DNA from: Alistipes sp.
GTDB taxonomy: Bacteria; Bacteroidota; Bacteroidia; Bacteroidales; Rikenellaceae
Reading direction: 5' to 3'
DNA length: 39,816 nucleotides
Assembly (NCBI GenBank): GCA_017937765.1
Contig: JAGBCY010000017.1
Location: 1 to 39,816 of the forward strand
Shown here: positions 33,338-39,816 of the stretch, in pieces
How the letters are laid out: every line of letters begins with the position of its first letter
How positions within the stretch are numbered: position 1 is the first letter of the stretch
The notes under the pieces: model-generated
What the model was told of the DNA's origin: nothing
Seen by the model: the letters and a program-made list of their open reading frames with translations, nothing else
Databases searched by the model: none
Position numbers and translations under genes: made by a program

Positions 33338-33368
33338 CAAAGCTACTGAGTTTTTTTCAAACTGCAAA
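33338..33368 (-). promoter_or_regulatory. Promoter of lipoprotein I
   Basis: Minus-strand TTTG at 33368-33365, a 19-nt spacer, then TAGCTTTG at 33345-33338, the same -7 octamer as lipoprotein E. Confidence 0.82.
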
Positions 33369-33574
33369 ATTTTTATTCTTTTTATTTATAAAACTTCTTC
33401 CGCAACAACGCCTTACCACCACCAAATCGAGACACCGCACCACCCTATTTTCACACTTATTATTCCCCTTTTTCGCACCCATTCCGCCATAGCTCGTCAC
33501 CATTCTCGCCCCCGCGGCCACGAGCTTTGATGCCGCACACAAGGTGTACTATGGCAATTAATAGCACGGAGGCT

Positions 33575-33604
33575 TTTGCTTTTCGTAATTTTTACCTATC
33601 TTTG
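33575..33604 (+). promoter_or_regulatory. Promoter of the tgt operon
   Basis: TTTG at 33575-33578, an 18-nt spacer, then TATCTTTG at 33597-33604, 18 nt before the tgt ATG. Confidence 0.75.
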
Positions 33605-33622
33605 CACGTTATATATACATAA

Positions 33623-34753
33623 ATGGAGTTCAAATTACAACATACAGCGTCCGACAGCAAGGCGCGCGCGGGACTTATCACCACCGACCACGGCGTGATC
33701 GAGACCCCGATATTTATGCCCGTAGGCACTGCCGCGGCAATGAAGGGAATATTCCACCGCGACGTGGAGCAGGAGGCTAAGGCCCAGATTATCTTAGCCA
33801 ACACCTACCATCTGTACCTCCGTCCCGGTATGGAGATATTGGAGCAGGCGGGAGGCGTACACCGCTTCTCATCGTGGACCAAGCCTATGCTCACCGACAG
33901 CGGTGGCTTCCAGGTATTTTCGCTGGCCGCCTGCCGTAAGCTCAAGGAGGAGGGTTGCCACTTCCAGTCGCACATCGACGGCTCACGCCACCTCTTCACC
34001 CCCGAGAGCGTCATCGACACGGAGCGCACCATCGGTGCCGACATTATGATGGCCTTCGATGAGTGTCCCCCGGGCGATGCCCCCTACGACTATGCCAAGA
34101 AGTCGCTTGCCCTCACCGAACGCTGGCTCGACCGCTGCTTCAACCGCTACCATCAGACTGCGCCAAAGTGGGGCCACTACCAGTCGTTGTTTCCCATCGT
34201 GCAGGGCGCAGGCTATGCCGACCTGCGCGAGCGTGCTGCGCGCAACGTGCTGCAATACAACGCCGATGGCTATGCTATCGGAGGACTTGCCGTGGGCGAA
34301 CCTACCGACGTGATGTACTCTATGATTGAGGTGTGCAACGCGGTGCTGCCAACCGATAGGCCGCGCTACCTTATGGGCGTCGGCACACCTATCAACATCC
34401 TCGAGGCCATCGACCGCGGTGTCGATATGTTCGATTGTGTGATGCCCACGCGTAACGGCCGTAACGGTCAGCTCTTCACCTCGGAGGGTGTCATCAACAT
34501 CCGTAACAAGAAGTGGGAGACCGACTTCTCACCAATCGACCCCAATGGCGTCACCTTCGTCGACCACCAGTACACGCGTGCCTACCTGCACCACCTCGTC
34601 GTATGCAAGGAGATGCTCGCGGCACAGATCGCCTCGTTGCACAACACGGCCTTCTACCTATGGCTTGTGGGCGAGGCACGCCGACATATCATCGCAGGCG
34701 ACTTCAAGCCGTGGAAGGAGGAGATGGTCGTAAAGCTCGCGCGAAGGTTATAG
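33623..34753 (+). CDS. tgt: tRNA-guanine transglycosylase
   Basis: This 376-aa enzyme exchanges guanine-34 of certain tRNAs for the queuosine precursor. It has the TIM-barrel motifs of Tgt: TPIFMPVGTAAAMKG, ILANTYHLYLRPG, the Asp-Ser-Gly-Gly-Phe-Gln motif (TDSGGFQVFSL), AYGIGGLAVGE-like DGYAIGGLAVGEP, and DCVMPTRNGRNGQLFT with the nucleophile Asp and the tRNA-recognition Arg. The C-terminal zinc site of E. coli-type Tgt (CxCxxC then His) is not there: the segment reads DFSPIDPNGVTFVDHQYTRAYLHHL. From memory, other Bacteroidota Tgt proteins also lack these Cys. The permease gene follows 45 nt later. Confidence 0.95.
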   Translation: MEFKLQHTASDSKARAGLITTDHGVIETPIFMPVGTAAAMKGIFHRDVEQEAKAQIILANTYHLYLRPGMEILEQAGGVHRFSSWTKPMLTDSGGFQVFSLAACRKLKEEGCHFQSHIDGSRHLFTPESVIDTERTIGADIMMAFDECPPGDAPYDYAKKSLALTERWLDRCFNRYHQTAPKWGHYQSLFPIVQGAGYADLRERAARNVLQYNADGYAIGGLAVGEPTDVMYSMIEVCNAVLPTDRPRYLMGVGTPINILEAIDRGVDMFDCVMPTRNGRNGQLFTSEGVINIRNKKWETDFSPIDPNGVTFVDHQYTRAYLHHLVVCKEMLAAQIASLHNTAFYLWLVGEARRHIIAGDFKPWKEEMVVKLARRL

Positions 34754-34798
34754 ACCGCGTGAGGCTAACCCGATAAAGCATAATGAGATAGATAAACG

Positions 34799-35914
34799 AT
34801 GAAATTCAGAATAATACCCTCGATACCCGGCTACCGAACCTTAGATAGATACATCTTGGGGAAGTTCCTGCGTACCTACATCTTCGGCCTCGTGATGATG
34901 GTCATCATCCTTGTGGTGTTCGACTATGTGGAGAAGGTCGACGACTTCACGGAGCTCAAGGCCCCGTGGAAGGAGATTATCTTCGACTACTACCTAAACT
35001 TCATCCCCCACTTCATCAACCAGTTTAGTGCGCTGTTCACCTTCATCTCGGTAATCTTCTTCACCTCGAAGATGGCTATGCAGACCGAGATTGTGGCGAT
35101 ACTCTCGGGAGGCGTTAGCTTCCGCCGTCTGATGTGGCCCTATACCATCGGTGCCACGATCATCGCCACGCTGAGCCTCGCGCTGAGCCTCTGGGTGATA
35201 CCCGAGGGACAGAAGGATAGCGTTGCGTTCCAGAGCAAGTATCTCAAAAAGAATCAGCTCATCGTCTACGACCAACACGTCTACCGCCAGATCGAGCCCG
35301 GCACGTTTGCCTACATCCGCGGCTACTCGCCGAGTGCCGAGCGCGTGCCCTTCTTCGCCCTTGAGCGTTACGAGGGCTCGGAGATGGTCGAGACGCTGAA
35401 CGCCGCAAGTGCCTCGTTCGACGAGGAGTCGGGCCGCTGGACAGCACCGCGCTACGTGATCTACTCGCGCACCGAGGATGGCTCGCTTGGCTATAAGCAG
35501 TACCGCAACCTCGACACGCTTATCAACCTCGATGCTCGCGAGCTTGTCGATGCTAAGGGTTTGGTTAAGACACAGAACATCGAGGAGCTCAACGACTTCC
35601 TCACGCAGCAGCGCAGGAAGGGTTCGGACAACGTCTTTATCGTCGAGGTAGAGCGTCACACGCGCTTCTCATACCCCTTCTCGACCTTCATCCTTACGAT
35701 CATCGGCGTATCGCTCGCCTCGCGTAAGGTACGTGGAGGTATGGGTATGCACATCGGTCTCGGCATAGCCCTCTGCTTCGGATATATTATGCTCGGCCGC
35801 GTCTTCGAGCAGATTGCCATCGGAGGCTCGTTAGCCCCGTGGCTCGGCGTATGGCTGCCGAACATAATCTTTGCCGTGATAGCAATCTTTGTTTACCGTA
35901 AAGCACCAAAATAG
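34799..35914 (+). CDS. LptF/LptG-family inner-membrane permease
   Basis: This 371-aa protein belongs to the YjgP/YjgQ permease family that, with LptB2 and LptC, extracts lipopolysaccharide from the inner membrane. It begins IPGYRTLDRYILGKFLRTY, followed by a transmembrane helix (IFGLVMMVIILVVFDYVEKV). Two further helices come before residue 135, then a beta-rich periplasmic domain at about 140-285, and three C-terminal helices (FSTFILTIIGVSLASRKVRGG, IGLGIALCFGYIMLGRVF, and LGVWLPNIIFAVIAIFVYR). It is a little longer than typical single members. Whether it is LptF or LptG cannot be decided here. The mqnE-PASTA gene starts 2 nt after its stop, indicating a shared transcript. Confidence 0.9.
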   Translation: MKFRIIPSIPGYRTLDRYILGKFLRTYIFGLVMMVIILVVFDYVEKVDDFTELKAPWKEIIFDYYLNFIPHFINQFSALFTFISVIFFTSKMAMQTEIVAILSGGVSFRRLMWPYTIGATIIATLSLALSLWVIPEGQKDSVAFQSKYLKKNQLIVYDQHVYRQIEPGTFAYIRGYSPSAERVPFFALERYEGSEMVETLNAASASFDEESGRWTAPRYVIYSRTEDGSLGYKQYRNLDTLINLDARELVDAKGLVKTQNIEELNDFLTQQRRKGSDNVFIVEVERHTRFSYPFSTFILTIIGVSLASRKVRGGMGMHIGLGIALCFGYIMLGRVFEQIAIGGSLAPWLGVWLPNIIFAVIAIFVYRKAPK

Positions 35915-35916
35915 CG

Positions 35917-38361
35917 ATGCGTAAGATTAATGATATTGCCGATGCCGTTCGTCGCAACGAGCGCATCTCCACGACCGACGCCATAACCCTATGGCGCGAG
36001 GCTCCGCTATGGCTCCTCGGCGAGCTTGCCACAACACGCAAGCGCAGGGCCAGTGGCGAGAATGTCTACTACAACCACAACGTACACCTCGAGCCTACGA
36101 ACATCTGTCTGTTCAACTGCGAGTTCTGTTCGTTCCGTCGCCGTGAGGGCGACCCCGATGCGTGGTATATGACGCTCGACCAGATCGAGGCACGCGCCGC
36201 CGAGCTCAAGGGCTCGGGCATCACCGAGGTACACATCGTTGGAGGCGTACACCCAAACCACGACTTGGACACCTACTGCGCGATGATTCGCCGCGTGAAG
36301 GCACAGCTGCCCACCGTCACGGTCAAGGCCTATACGGCAGTCGAGATATTCTATATGATTCGCCGCGAGGGCATCTCCGTAGTCGAGGGACTACGCCGCC
36401 TAAAGGAGGCGGGTATGGAGTGTATCCCGGGTGGTGGTGCCGAGATCTTCGACGCCAAGCTACGCGCTAAGATATGCCCCGAGAAGTGTAGCTCGGAGGA
36501 GTGGCTCGCCGTGCACCGTGCGGCCCACAATATGGGCATCGCCACGAACTGCACGATGCTCTACGGCCACATCGAGACCATCGAGCAGCGCGTCGACCAC
36601 CTCGACCGTCTGCGTAGCCTTCAGGACGAGGCCCCGGGTTTCGACGCCTTCATTCCGCTCAAGTATCACAGTCACGGTAATAGGCTCGGCAAGGCGGGTG
36701 AGTGCAGCACCGAGGAGGATCTGCGCACCATAGCCATCAGCCGCATCTTCCTCGACAACATACCCCACATTAAGGCCTACTGGGTATCCTACGGCAAGGC
36801 GACGACCGAGATGGCTCTATCGTTTGGTGCCGACGATATCGACGGCACGATTGGCAACACCACGAAGATCTACTCGATGGCCGGCGGCGTGGAGCGTCCG
36901 TCGATGAGTGTCGAGGAGCTCGAGGCTATGGTTACGGCGGCGGGATTCCGTCCCGTCGAGCGCGACTCGCACTACAACGCCGTGGCACGCCACGACTATA
37001 TCGCCGAGCCCACGCCAGAGCCCGATGTTTTAGTGGAGGTAGAGAAGATGGATGAGGTTATCGAGGCCGAGCCCGCAGGCGACGAGCACGTCGAGCCTCT
37101 CGCCGAGCCCGTGATGATTGAAGAGCCCGTGGAGGAGAGACAAGAAGAGAAGAAGCCCGAAAGATCAGAAGAGGAGGGAGGCGTTACGAGACCTAAGATA
37201 GACCTCGGCGGCGAAACTCATAAGAGACACGAAGATATGAATAACAAACAGATAGACGAGACTACAAAACGACACGGTGCAAAGGCAGAGCCTAAGCCCG
37301 AGCCCAAGCCCGCGAAAAAGGGTGACGCAAAGGGTGCGGCAAGCGTAAAGAGCGCAGCAAAGTCAAAGAGCGCGACAAAGGGTGGCGACGGCAAGCCTCA
37401 GGGATTCTTCCGCAGGGTCTATCGCCGTATGCCCATTCTGTCGAATATGGTGCTTATCGGCCTCTTCGGCATCGTGCTCCTCGCTGGCCTCTACTTCGGC
37501 CTTAACTGGGGCACGCGCCACGGCAATGTTATCGAGGTGCCTAACCTCTTGGGTATGACCATCGAGGAGGCACGCCACGAGGCTCGCAACAAGGATCTAA
37601 ACATCATCGTGCGCGACTCGATATTCGATGTCAACCTCCCCGGCGGTATGGTCGTCGACCAGCTGCCACGCACCTCGTCGGTGAGGGATGTTACCGTGAA
37701 GCCGGGACGTAAGATCTACGTCACGATCAACGCCTTCAACCGCCGTATGGTGGATGTTCCCTACGTCGCCAAGCAGACGCTGCGTCAGGCTCTCAACCAG
37801 TTGGAGCGCGCAGGTCTCACCGTCGAGGAGATCATCTACGAGGCCGACCTCACCTCGACCGACTATGTCCTTGCGCAGACCATCGAGGGCCACGACGTGC
37901 GCCCCACGTCGAGCATTAAGGCGGCTGTGGGTACGGGTGTGACGCTGAGGGTGAGCTACCGCCGCGAGGAGCAGTACACCGTAGCTCCGCGCCTTGTGGG
38001 CCTCACGCTTCAGCAGGCCAAGAGCAGCCTCTGGGATAGCGGTCTGAATATCGGCAACATAGTATACGACGAGAGTGTCGAGGATATCATCGCACGCCGC
38101 ACGGCGAGGGTATATATGCAGTCGAAGCCCTTAGGCTCGGGTGTACGCCGCGGTAGCGAGGTGACGCTACACCTCACCTGCAACCAGCACCTCGTCGACT
38201 CGTTGGCCGTGATTGCCGATAGGGATGCTAAGGTCTACGAGGCACAACGACGCAAGGAGCAGGAGGCACGCCGCAAGGCCTTAGAGGATGGTGAGGAGTC
38301 GATCGAGGGTAGCGAGGATGGCGAGTACGAGGAGCTCGAGCTCGATGTCATCGGCGAATAG
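35917..38361 (+). CDS. mqnE: Aminofutalosine synthase fused in frame to a membrane PASTA-domain protein
   Basis: This continuous 814-aa frame has no internal stop. Residues 1-372 are a complete radical-SAM aminofutalosine synthase of the futalosine menaquinone pathway: Cys64, Cys68 and Cys71 (TNICLFNCEFCSF) bind the 4Fe-4S cluster, with EVHIVGGVHP, KAYTAVEI, IPGGGAEIFDAKLRAKICPEK, TMLYGHIET, and HSHGNRLGKAG after it. Residues 373-500 are a Glu/Pro- then Lys-rich linker. A transmembrane helix is at about 507-527. Three PASTA repeats follow at about 537-605 (VIEVPNLLGMTIEEA), 608-680 and 686-755, then a charged tail. PASTA repeats bind muropeptides or beta-lactams in other bacteria; no kinase domain is present. 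The linker at 37140-37260 is A-rich with AGA codons, unlike both flanks. An internal ATG at 37237 with an A-rich start could be a second initiation site giving a free PASTA protein. rluD follows, the normal neighbour of the PASTA gene. Confidence 0.9.
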   Translation: MRKINDIADAVRRNERISTTDAITLWREAPLWLLGELATTRKRRASGENVYYNHNVHLEPTNICLFNCEFCSFRRREGDPDAWYMTLDQIEARAAELKGSGITEVHIVGGVHPNHDLDTYCAMIRRVKAQLPTVTVKAYTAVEIFYMIRREGISVVEGLRRLKEAGMECIPGGGAEIFDAKLRAKICPEKCSSEEWLAVHRAAHNMGIATNCTMLYGHIETIEQRVDHLDRLRSLQDEAPGFDAFIPLKYHSHGNRLGKAGECSTEEDLRTIAISRIFLDNIPHIKAYWVSYGKATTEMALSFGADDIDGTIGNTTKIYSMAGGVERPSMSVEELEAMVTAAGFRPVERDSHYNAVARHDYIAEPTPEPDVLVEVEKMDEVIEAEPAGDEHVEPLAEPVMIEEPVEERQEEKKPERSEEEGGVTRPKIDLGGETHKRHEDMNNKQIDETTKRHGAKAEPKPEPKPAKKGDAKGAASVKSAAKSKSATKGGDGKPQGFFRRVYRRMPILSNMVLIGLFGIVLLAGLYFGLNWGTRHGNVIEVPNLLGMTIEEARHEARNKDLNIIVRDSIFDVNLPGGMVVDQLPRTSSVRDVTVKPGRKIYVTINAFNRRMVDVPYVAKQTLRQALNQLERAGLTVEEIIYEADLTSTDYVLAQTIEGHDVRPTSSIKAAVGTGVTLRVSYRREEQYTVAPRLVGLTLQQAKSSLWDSGLNIGNIVYDESVEDIIARRTARVYMQSKPLGSGVRRGSEVTLHLTCNQHLVDSLAVIADRDAKVYEAQRRKEQEARRKALEDGEESIEGSEDGEYEELELDVIGE
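37237..38361 (+). other. Possible internal initiation of the PASTA protein
   Basis: The ATG at 37237 (residue 441 of the fused frame) begins MNNKQIDETTKRHGAKAEPK with A-rich codons typical of a true start region. The DNA before it (37140-37236) has the composition of an old intergenic or leader region. A 374-aa membrane PASTA protein would result. Confidence 0.4.
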
Positions 38362-38365
38362 ACAG

Positions 38366-38399
38366 CCACGAAAAGTAATGGCGGAGGAGGCACAGCAGC
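38366..38399 (+). other. Small hairpin between the PASTA gene and rluD
   Basis: GGAGGC (38384-38389) pairs with GCCTCC (38396-38401) around ACAGCA. There is no T tract. It may be a weak attenuator or may have no role. Confidence 0.3.
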
Positions 38400-38460
38400 C
38401 TCCACATAGGCCAAAATCCCAGACAGAGAGATATAAACGAAGATAGGCAACAGAACGGAA

Positions 38461-39561
38461 GTGATTGATAAAGAGAAATATATAGACGATGAGCTTCTCG
38501 AGCTCGAGCCCGAAGGCGTTGACTGCGAGGGTGATGGCGAGGGTGACGAGATGTTCGAGCACTTTGCGGTGACGGTGGATAAGGGGCAGTCGATGATGCG
38601 CCTCGATAAGTTCCTCACCATACGCCTCGAGCACACATCGCGTAACCGCATACAGGCCGCCGCCGATGGACATAATATCCTTGTCAACGGCAAGCCCCAG
38701 AAGTCGAGCTATAAGGTGAAGCCGCTGGACCAGATATCCATCGTGCTGCCCTATCCGCGACGTAAGGAGGAGATCGTGCCCGAGAATATTCCGCTGAACA
38801 TCCTATACGAGGATGACGACATCATCGTCATCAACAAGGAGGCAGGTATGGTCGTTCATCCCGGTGTCGGCAACCATAGCGGCACGTTGGTGCACGCCCT
38901 GTCGTACCACCTGCAAAACCTGCCTATGTTCTCGGAGGGTAACGCGCGCGCGGGCCTCGTGCACCGCATCGACAAGGATACCTCGGGAATATTGGTCGTG
39001 GCGAAGAACGAGCGCGCCCACGCCTCGCTTGCCAAGCAGTTCTTCGACCACACGATCTACCGCCGCTATGTAGCACTCGTGTGGGGTAATATCGCCGAGG
39101 ATGAGGGTACGATCACGGGAAACATTGGCCGCAGCCCGAAGGATCGCTTGCAGATGTATGTCTTTGCCGATGGCTCGGATGGTAAGCACGCCGTGACACA
39201 CTTCAAGGTACTGCGCCGCTATGGCTACGTCACGCTCGTGGAGTGCCGTTTGGAGACGGGCCGCACCCACCAGATACGTGTACATATGTCGTGGCAGGGT
39301 CACCCGCTCTTCAATGACGAGCGTTACGGCGGCAACCGCATACTCAAGGGCACGACGTTTATGAAGTATAAGCAGTTTGTCGAGAACTGCTTTAAGCTCA
39401 TCCCGCGCCAGTCGCTCCACGCCCGCGCCTTAGGCTTCGACCACCCCACAACGGGAAAGTATGTGCAGTTCGAGTCGGATCTCCCCGAGGATTTCAAGGC
39501 CGTGCTCCAGAAATGGGACACCTATACCGAAGCCGTGGGTCTTGATATGGACGCGATCTAA
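38461..39561 (+). CDS. rluD: RluD-type 23S rRNA pseudouridine synthase
   Basis: This 366-aa protein runs from a GTG at 38461. The alternative ATG at 38551 would remove an acidic N-terminal segment of about 30 residues that I recall from other Bacteroidota members, so the GTG start is preferred but not certain. An S4 RNA-binding domain covers about 42-95 (MRLDKFLTIRLEHTSRNRIQ, VNGKPQKSSYKVKPLD). The catalytic domain follows with YEDDDIIVINKEAGMVVHPG, the motif GLVHRIDKDTSGILVVAKNE carrying the catalytic Asp, and RLETGRTHQIRVHMSWQGHP. It modifies uridines in helix 69 of 23S rRNA if it is a true RluD. It lies about 100 nt downstream of the PASTA frame. Confidence 0.93.
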   Translation: MIDKEKYIDDELLELEPEGVDCEGDGEGDEMFEHFAVTVDKGQSMMRLDKFLTIRLEHTSRNRIQAAADGHNILVNGKPQKSSYKVKPLDQISIVLPYPRRKEEIVPENIPLNILYEDDDIIVINKEAGMVVHPGVGNHSGTLVHALSYHLQNLPMFSEGNARAGLVHRIDKDTSGILVVAKNERAHASLAKQFFDHTIYRRYVALVWGNIAEDEGTITGNIGRSPKDRLQMYVFADGSDGKHAVTHFKVLRRYGYVTLVECRLETGRTHQIRVHMSWQGHPLFNDERYGGNRILKGTTFMKYKQFVENCFKLIPRQSLHARALGFDHPTTGKYVQFESDLPEDFKAVLQKWDTYTEAVGLDMDAI

Positions 39562-39606
39562 AGAGGAGGAGTGGGGGCTGCATATCCCGTAGGATAGGTG
39601 GAATGC

Positions 39607-39637
39607 GACCAAGACGAGGCGACGGAGAGACACCGTG
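39607..39637. repeat. Degenerate leading unit of the 60-bp repeat
   Basis: CAAGACGAGG at 39610-39619 recurs in each full unit at almost the same distance (27-28 nt) from the next CACTTGATAAGG start, so this looks like a decayed first copy. Confidence 0.5.
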
Positions 39638-39816
39638 CACTTGATAAGGATAATGGTTTTACAACCCTAACAAGACGAGGGCACACACCTACCCCCTCAC
39701 TTGATAAGGATAATGGTTTTACAACCCTAACAAGACGAGGGCATACACCCACCCCCTCACTTGATAAGGATAATGGTTTTACAACCCTAACAAGACGAGG
39801 GCACACACCTACCCCC
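39638..39816. repeat. Exact 60-bp tandem repeat running off the window end
   Basis: Units start at 39638, 39698 and 39758 (the last one is cut by the window edge after 59 bases). The first about 43 bases, from CACTTGATAAGG to AAGACGAGG, are identical in all three; the last about 17 differ at two positions (39684/39744 C to T and 39690/39750 T to C). Each unit can form an imperfect CTTGATAAGG / CCCTAACAAG hairpin. The period is 20 codons, which keeps several frames open, but I see no sign of a gene. Confidence 0.9.

Larger units (their letters stand above)
33274..33622. other. 349-bp divergent region between lipoprotein I and tgt
   Basis: It holds the promoter of I (33368-33338) on the minus strand and that of tgt (33575-33604) on the plus strand. 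The middle, about 33380-33560, shows no ORF, repeat or hairpin that I can support. Confidence 0.7.

Noticed and set aside
39558-39806. Minus-strand ORF with 20-residue repeats
   Set aside because: The open frame is a consequence of a 60-bp period without stops; it has no start context and no family resemblance.
39638-39816. CRISPR array
   Set aside because: The intervals between conserved cores are only about 17 bp and nearly identical, not unique spacers, and no cas gene is visible.
39638-39816. Integron attC sites
   Set aside because: A GTTAGGG / CCCTAAC pair is present, but the R/Y positions of the core sites do not fit and no integrase or gene cassettes are seen.

Overview
The window is a chromosomal segment of a Bacteroidota bacterium, most likely order Bacteroidales. 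An Alistipes/Rikenellaceae-like gut organism is my best guess, but I cannot prove the genus from sequence alone. The reasons are: promoters with the Bacteroidota TTTG / TAnnTTTG pattern; many lipoproteins with an acidic stretch after the lipobox Cys; BACON domains; a Bacteroidota-type Tgt without zinc cysteines; a metY-metX-hom operon; and a PASTA gene next to rluD. Base composition is moderate and housekeeping codon use is GC-rich.

Layout. 1-3257 (minus): 5' part of NADP glutamate dehydrogenase, gcvT, and a large GNAT-like protein. 3443-6716 (plus): OmpR-type regulator, histidine kinase and two secreted PepSY-like proteins, closed by a strong terminator. 6940-10444 (minus): a methionine/cysteine operon, metY-metX-hom. 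10616-15745 (plus): cytidine deaminase, an RluA-family pseudouridine synthase, D-aminoacyl-tRNA deacylase, a secreted DNA/RNA nuclease lipoprotein, a DUF4924-type protein, rpmH (55 aa) and obgE. 15839-33273 (minus): about 17 kb of large lipoproteins, most with BACON domains, plus one family-2 glycosyltransferase. 33623-39561 (plus): tgt, an LptF/LptG-type permease, a fused mqnE-PASTA gene and rluD. From 39638 to the window end there is an exact 60-bp tandem repeat.

The lipoprotein island is the accessory part. Its proteins share a signal peptide, zero, one or two BACON domains, and a C-terminal assortment of three recurring beta-rich modules, which I call X, Y and Z for lack of a known name. 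Order and number differ in every paralogue. Most intergenic gaps have a hairpin terminator for the upstream gene followed by a promoter for the next, so most members look independently transcribed. No SusC/SusD pair, transposase or invertase is visible. One member is split by an in-frame amber codon. The likely role is cell-surface binding (glycan, mucin or host ligand), but this is inference.

The two most unusual observations are the continuous reading frame joining aminofutalosine synthase (MqnE) to a single-pass membrane PASTA protein, and the combinatorial module architecture of the lipoprotein array, including its amber-split member.
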